Source: Pseudomonadota bacterium
GTDB taxonomy: Bacteria > Desulfobacterota > Anaeroferrophillalia > Anaeroferrophillales > Tharpellaceae
Reading direction: 5' to 3'
NCBI GenBank assembly: GCA_015486445.1
Contig: WFRT01000050.1
Location: 1-8,387, forward strand
Length of the DNA stretch: 8,387 nt
The notes beneath the pieces were generated by a model. The model saw only the letters and a list, made by a program, of their open reading frames with translations, ran no database searches and was not told where the DNA came from. Made by a program: the position numbers and the translations under genes. Positions 1 through 6,111 of the stretch are shown here, piece by piece; within the stretch, counting starts at the first letter, position 1; each line of letters starts with the position of its first letter.

Positions 1-1
1 A

Positions 2-917
<916 letters not shown>

Positions 918-919
<2 letters not shown>

Positions 920-970
920 AAGAACAAAAGCACGGTCTCTCTCAAGAAACCGTGCTCCTGCCCTTTTTTA
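918..970. terminator. Bidirectional intrinsic terminator between mnmG and the convergent envelope cluster
   Basis: A perfect 8-bp stem, AGCACGGT (929-936) with ACCGTGCT (949-956), continues after one C-A mismatch by three further pairs around a CTCA tetraloop. On the minus strand the stem is followed at once by CTTTTGTTCTTTTA, a good U-rich tail, so it suits the minus-strand gene ending at 1018. On the + strand a run of six T (964-969) follows seven bases after the stem, which is weaker but usable for mnmG. Confidence 0.8.
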
Positions 971-1017
971 CAGGGAGAAAGAGAAGTGAAGAAAGGCGGA
1001 GGGCGGGGTAATTCCCT

Positions 1018-2700
1018 CTACCGATTTTCCATGATGGCAAGCCACGACGCCCCGTTGCCGGCATCGTATTTATCGGGCCAGAGGCGCAGGCTCTGGTACT
1101 GCCTGTAGCCGGTTTCCCGGTCGTCGAAAAGATGCACCCAGCCGCCGCCGCCCGGCCCCAGGGCGATGGCGATTTCAGCCGCCGGATCGTCGTCGAGGTT
1201 GCCGACCGCGGGCCGGGTTTCGCCGTTTGCCTGGTTGTACTCCAGCCACTCGGGAACCGCGAGCCAGGCCTGGTTGACCAGCTCTCCCAGGTCGTCGAGC
1301 TTCTGGATTTCGAAAGCGCCGTTGGCCCCGGCCCCGAGACCGATAACGATTTCGCAGCGGCCGTCGCCGTCGAGATCGCCGGCCACCGGCCGGGTCTCGC
1401 CGTTGAGTTCGTTGTAGTCGCCCCAGCTCACCTCGCCCCAGGCCAGGTGGCTGCCGTCGGCGGCCAGCACTTCGAAGGCCCCGCCCGGCAGTTCGGCACT
1501 CTCCTTGACCGGGCCGAAACCGACGATTACGTCATTCTTGCCGTCACCGTCGTAATCCCCGACCGCCGGCCGGACTTCACCCTGGACCTGGTTGTACTCG
1601 CTCCAGGTCGAAACCATCCAGCTTTTATGGTGCAGACTGCCGTCGCTGAAGGAAAAAACCTCGATATGGCCCTCGCCGCCCCTTCCGGTGCCGATCAGGA
1701 TTTCGTCACGACCGTCGCCGTCGAGATCGCCGCAGGCCGGCCAAGTCTCGCCGTTGCGCTCGTTGTAGCCCTGCCAGTTGACCTGGCCCCAGCAGAGATG
1801 GGTCAGGTCATCGTCAAAGACCTCGAAAGTCCCGTTCGGCACCGTGTCGTCGCCGGCGACCGAGCCCATGCCGACAATCAACTCGTCGCGGCCGTCACCG
1901 TCGATGTCTCCCCGGGCCACCCGGGCTTCCCCGTTGAGCCGGTTGTAGCGATCCCATTCAAGCCGGGCCCAGCGTTCATGGTAAAAATCCTCGGTCAGGG
2001 CCTTAATCCAGCCCCCGCTGACCGGCCAACTACCGAGACCGGCAGCAATCCAGCTCCGCTCTCCGGCGGGATTACCCGTCCCGTTCGCCGGGGCCGGAGG
2101 CTGGGCCCCGAACTCTTCATCGAGCACCACCGGCCCGTCGCCGGTGGCATTCCCGGACTGAGCCGCGGTCTTGACCGGGGTCACGTTTTCTGAGAGTCTC
2201 GCGACCTCGTTGGAATAGTCGCTGGTCTTGCCCTTGTCATCGTAGGCCTTGACCGAGAAATACCAGTTCTGCCTGTCATCCAGTCCCGGAACCGTGCACG
2301 AGGTCTCAAGACCCACGTCGATCGGTTCGAGATACTTGCCGCTGGCATTTCCGTAATAAACCAGGTAGCCGGCAACCCTGGCGTCGGGGCTCGGTTCCCA
2401 CTCCAGGGTCACGTCCAGCACCCGGACGGTTTCGGCTTCCGACTGGTCGTCGCTCTCTTCCTCCGGGGGGGTCTGCCCGGCCGGATCGTTTTCAGGATGA
2501 TACTTTGCCGACAGATCGCGGGAACCGATGGCTTCGACCGATTCGAGCCATCTCTTGAAGAGTGCTACGAACGGGGATTCGGCCCGGGCCGGGACCACGG
2601 ACAGAAAAAGAAACAGAATCAGGACCAGGACCGCCGCCGAAAACACTCTGGCCCGACCTCCTGCCGCTTTCTCAAAATTACAGTTCTGTCGTTGCATCAT
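1018..2700 (-). CDS. Secreted fibronectin type III + FG-GAP/VCBS-like repeat (beta-propeller) protein
   Basis: A 560-residue exported protein of unknown exact role. Residues 1-40 form a signal peptide: basic residues (R16, R18), a hydrophobic core at 19-36, and cleavage predicted after ARA (38-40). No lipobox is seen. An acidic linker (70-90) precedes a fibronectin type III domain at about 92-168 (LEWEPSPD, GYLVYYG, WYFSVKAYD, SDYSNEV). A Pro/Gly-rich linker leads to a repeat domain at 217-560. YNxxNGE-type motifs start at 252, 312, 369, 429, 488 and 545, and calcium-type DxDGDGxxE loops lie at 265, 325, 382, 442 and a degenerate one at 501 (NLDDDPAAE). Families with such loops fold as propellers and often mediate adhesion or polymer binding. 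The ATG ATG start overlaps the 3' end of the wzz-like gene by 23 bases, suggesting translational coupling, with GGCGGA as a weak ribosome site. It is the last gene before a terminator. No membrane anchor or sorting tail is visible at the C-terminus, so it may be free or bound in the periplasm or at the cell surface. Confidence 0.88.
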   Translation of the reverse strand: MMQRQNCNFEKAAGGRARVFSAAVLVLILFLFLSVVPARAESPFVALFKRWLESVEAIGSRDLSAKYHPENDPAGQTPPEEESDDQSEAETVRVLDVTLEWEPSPDARVAGYLVYYGNASGKYLEPIDVGLETSCTVPGLDDRQNWYFSVKAYDDKGKTSDYSNEVARLSENVTPVKTAAQSGNATGDGPVVLDEEFGAQPPAPANGTGNPAGERSWIAAGLGSWPVSGGWIKALTEDFYHERWARLEWDRYNRLNGEARVARGDIDGDGRDELIVGMGSVAGDDTVPNGTFEVFDDDLTHLCWGQVNWQGYNERNGETWPACGDLDGDGRDEILIGTGRGGEGHIEVFSFSDGSLHHKSWMVSTWSEYNQVQGEVRPAVGDYDGDGKNDVIVGFGPVKESAELPGGAFEVLAADGSHLAWGEVSWGDYNELNGETRPVAGDLDGDGRCEIVIGLGAGANGAFEIQKLDDLGELVNQAWLAVPEWLEYNQANGETRPAVGNLDDDPAAEIAIALGPGGGGWVHLFDDRETGYRQYQSLRLWPDKYDAGNGASWLAIMENR

Positions 2701-3463
2701 CTGTGTCCGCCAGGTTTTTTATGATCGAATCCAGGGGCGGGATGAACCCCAGGATCGGCAAGTCAAGGTAGCGGGCCGCCTGGCGGCCCGATTTGAACGA
2801 GGGGTCCGTAAATTCCCGGAACCCGACGTAAAGCAGCAACAGGAGAAAGGGCAGAACCGTCACCAGAAATGCGGTTCCGGCCCGCTCCGACCGCCACCAG
2901 GCCCGATGGCTTATAACTTTCAGCCGGCTTTCCGAAATCTGCAGGTGGTCGGGGGTTTTGTAGCCCCGGCCCTGCCGGGCCGCGGCCGGCAGCCGATGGT
3001 AGCCGGCCCGCATGCGCTTGAGCAGCCGCGCCATGTAAAAATCCACCAGTTTCCGGCCCAGGACCAGGTCGGGCCCGTAATAGGAAATCGTCAGCTTTTT
3101 CTGGCCGTCATATTTCATCGACAGGGCTTCAAGGGCCTTGGCCAGCACCTGGTGATCGTGGAAGTTATAGTCCGCCAGACTCGGGTCGGTCTCCGCCAGG
3201 CGCCGCCACCCGGCCAGGGCCAGGGGTTCGGAAAAAAATTCCTGGGGGACCAGCGCCAGGCTGTGCAGGGTAACCATGTCAACCGGGCTGCTGGTCACCG
3301 CCACCGGGCTGGCCGCCGGCGCCTCGAACACCCGGGTCACGGTAAAACGGTCCGCCCTGCCTCCTGATATAAGCAAAAATACTGCCAGCGGCAGCAGGGC
3401 CAGGGGAAACCAGTGCAGATAGCGCCTGAGCGCCAGCATATAACGCCTTAAATTAAAAATCAT
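2678..3463 (-). CDS. Wzz-type chain-length determinant / polysaccharide copolymerase-like membrane protein (short)
   Basis: 261 residues with the two-helix layout of Wzz/GumC-type copolymerases, which set polymer chain length at the inner membrane. A cationic N-terminus (RRYMLALRRY) precedes TM1 at about 18-33. The periplasmic part is about 37-194 and contains a family-like segment KKLTISYYGPDLVLGRKLVDFY. TM2 is at about 196-213, followed by the cytoplasmic tail FTDPSFKSGRQAARYLDLPILGFIPPL. That tail closely resembles the 'S..D....LGLPVLG.IP' stretch linking copolymerases to their kinases. The periplasmic domain is short for the family and lacks an obvious long coiled coil. The ATG is preceded by GGAAGG five bases away. 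It lies 51 bases after the ATPase gene and overlaps the secreted repeat-protein gene, so the three read as one operon. Family placement is by topology and tail motif; sequence outside these is divergent. Confidence 0.8.
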   Translation of the reverse strand: MIFNLRRYMLALRRYLHWFPLALLPLAVFLLISGGRADRFTVTRVFEAPAASPVAVTSSPVDMVTLHSLALVPQEFFSEPLALAGWRRLAETDPSLADYNFHDHQVLAKALEALSMKYDGQKKLTISYYGPDLVLGRKLVDFYMARLLKRMRAGYHRLPAAARQGRGYKTPDHLQISESRLKVISHRAWWRSERAGTAFLVTVLPFLLLLLYVGFREFTDPSFKSGRQAARYLDLPILGFIPPLDSIIKNLADTDDATTEL

Positions 3464-3514
3464 GATTCCCTTCCGGATTTTCTGGACCCATGTACCCGGT
3501 CACACTCCTGAAAC

Positions 3515-4165
3515 CTAACCCGCCATCGGATTACAATATTGATTGATTATCAGGCCCAGTATCCGGGCCCGGGAGACCTCGCAGGTGGTGCAGGCTTTTT
3601 TGACCAGGTGCCGCGGGGTCTTGTTGGCCAGGACAACGAAGGCCATGCCGTCGGCTTCGGTTGCCAGGGCCACCGGATCGACCATGAAACGATTGACGGC
3701 GGTCACCGCGGCGGTATCGACAATGGTCAGTGAATAATGACTTTTCAGTTCCTCGATAATCTGGATGACCTTCCTCGTGCGGTTCAGGTCGTCCGGACCC
3801 TCCGGGGCCGGCAGCAGGTCGAGTCCCGGGTAGCCGGTCTCCAGGATCTGGCCGGTCATGGAAGCCGGGGAATCATTTTGTCCAAGCTGGAAATTTCGGT
3901 CGAATTTGAACAGAATGTGCTGGGAGGGAGCATGCCAGTGGGCATCGATCAGCAGCACCCGGCCTTCGCGGTTGCGGGCCGCGCAGATGCCCAGTCCGGC
4001 GGACAGGATGCTCTTGCCTTCCTGCGGTACCGCACTGGAAATAACCACCACCGGGTTTTCCACGCCTTTAAGCGAAGCCTGGATATGGGTGTGAACCCGT
4101 CCGGTCTCGGCCAGGATGCCGGTGATCTTCGCCTTGTCGTCTAGAGCTATGGAAAATTGTGCCAA
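3515..4165 (-). CDS. BY-kinase/CpsD-like P-loop ATPase with eroded motifs
   Basis: I place the start at TTG 4165, because AAGGAG (4172-4177 on the complementary strand) sits six bases upstream; an open frame continues to a TTG at 4216 but has no ribosome site. The product is 216 residues and cytoplasmic. It resembles the catalytic half of bacterial tyrosine kinases (CpsD/CapB/Wzc-C), which act with Wzz-type proteins in exopolysaccharide export. Walker A is SAVPQEGKS (44-52, Lys51), matching the family SxxPxEGKS. Walker A' is VLLIDAHWHAPS (70-81), where the usual DADxRxPS has lost the second Asp and the Arg. Walker B is LTIVDTAAV (146-154, Asp150), where the usual DTPP has lost both prolines. 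The N-terminal EAxRxLR-type oligomer motif is also degraded (THIQASLKG), and there is no C-terminal tyrosine cluster to autophosphorylate. It may therefore be a regulatory ATPase rather than an active kinase. It is the first gene of the envelope cluster. Confidence 0.82.
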   Translation of the reverse strand: MAQFSIALDDKAKITGILAETGRVHTHIQASLKGVENPVVVISSAVPQEGKSILSAGLGICAARNREGRVLLIDAHWHAPSQHILFKFDRNFQLGQNDSPASMTGQILETGYPGLDLLPAPEGPDDLNRTRKVIQIIEELKSHYSLTIVDTAAVTAVNRFMVDPVALATEADGMAFVVLANKTPRHLVKKACTTCEVSRARILGLIINQYCNPMAG

Positions 4166-4168
4166 CTT

Positions 4169-4241
4169 GGACTCCTTGGATACGTAAGGCCGGCCGTGAG
4201 AGGGAACCGGTGCCAAACCGATACCATCCCGGCAGGAGTCC
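4169..4241 (-). promoter_or_regulatory. Possible SD-masking leader structure of the ATPase gene
   Basis: In the mRNA, GGACTCCT (plus-strand 4234-4241) is perfectly complementary to AGGAGTCC (plus-strand 4169-4176), which contains most of the AAGGAG ribosome site of the TTG start at 4165. A second complementary pair, GCCGG/CCGGC (4189-4193 and 4229-4233), lies inside it. The fold could hide the ribosome site and make translation conditional. Only sequence complementarity is seen; the role is inferred. Confidence 0.4.
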
Positions 4242-4258
4242 CCGTTTGCAAAATGCGT

Positions 4259-4325
4259 GCGAGGTTAAAAAATATAACTCAAAAAGTTAAAAAAACGCCC
4301 GGGCACGCGCCCTGTTTCACCTCGG
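4259..4325 (-). promoter_or_regulatory. AT-rich tract between regulator and envelope cluster; possible promoter region and weak terminator
   Basis: This short spacer holds A/T runs unlike the GC-rich surroundings. GTTAAAAAA occurs twice (4264-4272, 4286-4294), exactly 22 bases apart. On the minus strand a TATATT hexamer follows a T-rich run, but no convincing -35 box is spaced correctly. Just after the WYL gene stop, the transcript has GGGC-GCGT-GCCC followed by GGGCG and seven T, which could serve as a weak terminator for that gene. The promoter of the three-gene cluster is most likely in or just after this tract, but I cannot place it exactly. Confidence 0.35.
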
Positions 4326-5267
4326 TCAATCCCCGGGAAAGACTTTGCGGCAGTACTCTTTAAGCTCCCCCCGGAGCCTGGCCGACAATTCCGGATGATC
4401 GAGAATTTCGATATCGGGAAGCCACTGTTTGACCAGTGACAGGACCTCGGTTTCGGCAAAATAGGTCATCTCGACGAGCAGACTTTCCCCGTCGTCGGCA
4501 CCGATCTCAACCGCGGCCGGCGGGTTGCGTTCGAGGTAGATCCGGGCTTTGCCGACAACTTTCAGGCGCACGCTCCGGCAGCTTTCGCGCACCCAGGGGC
4601 TGAAAATGGCGCCATTAAAATTTTCCAGCTCGGCCATGACCCGCCGGTCCACCCGGTAGCTGCCGGGATGGATGACCGGGGTCGAGATGTTTTTCAGGTA
4701 GAAGCTTTTCAACCGGCTCGCACCCAAATCATAGGCCAGCAGGTACCAGTAGCCCCTGAGGTTGGCCAGGCGGTAGGGGTGGGCCGTGTAATGCTTGGCC
4801 TCACCCTCGAGGTTGCGGTAGTCGAAGCTTATCTGCTGGCGCAGGGCCACGGCCTGGTTGAGAAGCCGGAAAAGATCGCCGCAGCCGGAGATGTCCTCGA
4901 GGTTCAGGTGAAAAAGAAAACACGAGGTGCTGAAGCTGCGACCCTTGAGAAAGTTGTCGGCAATCCGGGTGTATTCGGAATTGACGTTGCGAATCATCGC
5001 CGCCATCAGGTCGGCGACCAGGATGGCATCGGGGTCGCCGGTGCCCCGCATCCGGTAATTGCCGATAAAATGGTAGCGGCCGTCGGCCTCGCGTCGTTCG
5101 ATCGGCAGATGGCTCAGACGCTCGTTCAAATCCTTCTGGATAGTTCGCACCGAGACCCCGAATTCAGCCGCCAGGTCCTTAACGCTCAAGGCCTCGCCGA
5201 CATTGAGCCGGCAGATGATCGTCGTCAGGCGGTAGAGGGCCTTGTCGTATTCGGGTTTACTCATCAC
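4326..5267 (-). CDS. WYL-domain transcriptional regulator (HTH-WYL)
   Basis: A 313-residue cytoplasmic DNA-binding regulator. Residues about 7-55 form a winged helix-turn-helix of the HTH_11/DeoR-like type (LSVKDLAAEFGVSVRTIQKDL, with the recognition helix around 39-47). The WYL domain is at about 138-210, with HPYRL at 163-167 and the name-giving W174-Y175-L176 in GYWYLLAYD. A C-terminal WCX-like extension fills 215-313. WYL domains are known to sense ligands such as nucleic acids or nucleotides and control transcription; the ligand here cannot be told. The start is ATG ATG at 5267 with AAGGTG five bases upstream. It lies 62 bases after the DUF1232 gene on the same strand, so the two are probably co-transcribed. 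It sits directly before the envelope cluster and could regulate it or its own transcript; neither is shown. Length is normal for the family and no key segment is missing. Confidence 0.9.
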   Translation of the reverse strand: MMSKPEYDKALYRLTTIICRLNVGEALSVKDLAAEFGVSVRTIQKDLNERLSHLPIERREADGRYHFIGNYRMRGTGDPDAILVADLMAAMIRNVNSEYTRIADNFLKGRSFSTSCFLFHLNLEDISGCGDLFRLLNQAVALRQQISFDYRNLEGEAKHYTAHPYRLANLRGYWYLLAYDLGASRLKSFYLKNISTPVIHPGSYRVDRRVMAELENFNGAIFSPWVRESCRSVRLKVVGKARIYLERNPPAAVEIGADDGESLLVEMTYFAETEVLSLVKQWLPDIEILDHPELSARLRGELKEYCRKVFPGD

Positions 5268-5276
5268 TTCACCTTA

Positions 5277-5328
5277 GGTCAGCTCTTTCCCGCCCGGGCC
5301 GCCGGGCATAAAACCCGGCCGCCTGACC
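5277..5328 (-). other. Compound hairpin between DUF1232 gene and WYL regulator gene
   Basis: An outer 6-bp stem GGTCAG/CTGACC (5277-5282 with 5323-5328) encloses an inner stem GCCGGG/CCCGGC (5301-5306 with 5314-5319) around a 7-base loop. The inner stem can grow by three pairs after one mismatch, in competition with the outer stem. No U-run follows on either strand, so it is not an ordinary terminator. It fills nearly the whole spacer, just before the ribosome site of the regulator. It could be an mRNA-processing or translation-control element or an operator; this is inference. Confidence 0.45.
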
Positions 5329-5329
5329 G

Positions 5330-5743
5330 TCAGCAGGAGGAAACCAGCTTCAAACGCGGCCTTAAACGGGAACCGCCCTGCCGCCGGGCCGGGTCCGCGT
5401 CAACCAGCCGGCGACGATAGGCGGCGATCTCCCGGGACAGGATCTGCATTGCCCAGCCGAGGACAAAAACATCATCGATCCAGGCGATACAGGGAATAAA
5501 ATCGGGAATCACGTCAAGCGGGCAGACAACGTAGGCCAGGGCCCCGGCCAGCACCGCCCAGGCCCCGGCCGAAAGGGTGAAACCGGGATCGGAAAGCATC
5601 CGCAAAAGCAGGCTGAAATCCCGGTGCCAGACCTTGTCGCGATGTTCCCGGGCAAATTTTTCCGCTTCATTGGGGTCAAAATCATCCGCCAGCCGCCGCG
5701 CCTGCCGGATGGCCATGGCCTTCTCTTCCCTGGTCAAACTCAT
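5330..5743 (-). CDS. DUF1232 (YkvA-like) small membrane protein
   Basis: A 137-residue protein of unknown function. Its central part (about 58-105) is the DUF1232 core: a hydrophobic helix (AGAWAVLAGALAYVV) running into the family signature CPLDVIPDFIP (74-84), then a second hydrophobic helix that includes WIDDVFVLG. The paired D90-D91 and the PLDxIPDxIP motif are intact. Such proteins are thought to lie in or at the inner membrane; no biochemical role is established. The N-terminus is charged and probably helical, and the C-terminal 25 residues are basic (RRQGGSRLRPRLK). The ATG is set by AAGGAG six bases upstream, a strong ribosome site. It precedes the WYL regulator gene in the same direction. 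Function remains unassigned. Confidence 0.9.
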   Translation of the reverse strand: MSLTREEKAMAIRQARRLADDFDPNEAEKFAREHRDKVWHRDFSLLLRMLSDPGFTLSAGAWAVLAGALAYVVCPLDVIPDFIPCIAWIDDVFVLGWAMQILSREIAAYRRRLVDADPARRQGGSRLRPRLKLVSSC

Positions 5744-5907
5744 AGCTCACTCCTTGCCGTACAAAACAGGTTGCCTCCAGTCAACCAGCCTTTTCACCTG
5801 GAGGATAGCCCCGTTATAAACCCGGCAGGCGAACCCGTGAGTTCGCCGGAAAACAAGCCGGCAATATTTTTCCCGGCCCCGGCCCGGCATCTTCACCTGA
5901 CGCCAAC
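5744..5907 (-). promoter_or_regulatory. Leader/promoter region of the DUF1232-WYL pair with several hairpins
   Basis: About 165 non-coding bases between the tRNA terminator and the DUF1232 start. On the minus strand TATAAC (5813-5818) could be a -10 box, but the hexamer 17 bases upstream (CTCACG) is a poor -35. Inverted repeats are dense: GGCGAAC/GTTCGCC (5828-5834, 5841-5847), GCCGG/CCGGC (5845-5849, 5858-5862), and two mutually exclusive stems near the gene, CCTCCAG/CTGGAGG (5774-5780, 5798-5804) and GGTTG/CAACC (5769-5773, 5782-5786). I do not recognise a known riboswitch class. Confidence 0.35.
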
Positions 5908-5941
5908 CAAACAAAGAAAAGCCCTGATTTCTCAGGGCTTT
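5908..5941 (-). terminator. Intrinsic terminator of tRNA-Leu
   Basis: A perfect 10-bp stem, AAAGCCCTGA (5918-5927) with TCAGGGCTTT (5932-5941), closes on a four-base loop that reads GAAA on the minus strand. It is followed there by the U-rich tail TTCTTTGTTTGG. It lies 33 bases downstream of the tRNA 3' end and fits termination of its transcript. Confidence 0.88.
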
Positions 5942-5974
5942 CAGGAAGATACTGGACAGTATCGGAATATCAAA

Positions 5975-6061
5975 TGGTGCCGGAGGTCGGAATCGAACCG
6001 ACACGGGGTCGCCCCCGCGGGATTTTGAGTCCCGTGCGTCTACCAGTTTCACCACTCCGGC
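5975..6061 (-). tRNA. tRNA-Leu (anticodon CAA)
   Basis: An 87-base type II tRNA with its CCA end encoded. The acceptor stem pairs GCCGGAG with CTCCGGC, followed by A73 and CCA (complement at 5975-5977). The D-arm carries AACTGGTAGACGC. The anticodon stem CGGGA/TCCCG encloses loop CTCAAAA, giving anticodon CAA for UUG codons. The long variable arm pairs GGGG with CCCC, and the T-arm GTCGG/CCGAC encloses TTCGATT. All arms pair cleanly. It has its own promoter about 11 bases upstream and a terminator downstream, so it is transcribed alone. Confidence 0.97.
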
Positions 6062-6072
6062 ACGGGGGGTCG

Positions 6073-6101
6073 GTTGTAACAAATAGACAACCGGCTGTCA
6101 A
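6073..6101 (-). promoter_or_regulatory. Sigma-70-type promoter of tRNA-Leu
   Basis: On the minus strand a perfect -35 box TTGACA (6096-6101) and a -10 box TACAAC (6073-6078) are separated by exactly 17 bases. The -10 box ends 11 bases before the tRNA 5' end, leaving a leader of only a few bases. The bases after the -10 box are C-rich (CGACCCCCC), like the GC-rich discriminators of stable-RNA promoters under growth-rate control; that regulation is inferred. Confidence 0.85.
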
Positions 6102-6111
6102 GCCGGTTGTC
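6086..6111 (-). terminator. 10-bp inverted repeat at the end of the methyltransferase gene (terminator or operator)
   Basis: GACAACCGGC (6086-6095) and GCCGGTTGTC (6102-6111) are perfect complements around a six-base loop. The repeat begins inside the TGA stop codon (6110-6112) of the methyltransferase gene. The following minus-strand bases TATTTGTT are only moderately U-rich, so termination would be inefficient. The loop equals the -35 box of the tRNA promoter, which also makes it a candidate operator. Confidence 0.55.

Noticed and set aside
1132..2193. Long + strand open frame opposite the FN3/repeat-protein gene
   Set aside because: It is the antisense shadow of a GC-rich repeated gene; it has no ribosome site or known domain, and the minus-strand frame has a signal peptide and clear repeats.
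2528..3367. + strand open frame opposite the wzz-like gene and the start of the secreted protein gene
   Set aside because: The minus frames show a signal peptide and two membrane helices with the copolymerase tail; the + frame is low-complexity Gln/Arg/Gly-rich and lacks a start signal.
4166..4216. Upstream TTG start (4216) for the ATPase gene
   Set aside because: No ribosome site precedes it, whereas AAGGAG sits six bases before TTG 4165.
4196..4216. Sigma-54-type promoter (TTGGCAC) before the ATPase gene
   Set aside because: The -24-like element is present, but the required TGC element at correct spacing is not.
4668..5420. + strand open frame opposite the WYL and DUF1232 genes
   Set aside because: It runs across two recognised minus-strand genes and their spacer, with no recognisable protein features.
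5845..5871. + strand terminator (GCCGG/CCGGC stem followed by AATATTTTT)
   Set aside because: No + strand gene lies upstream for it to serve; it is kept only as one of the leader hairpins.
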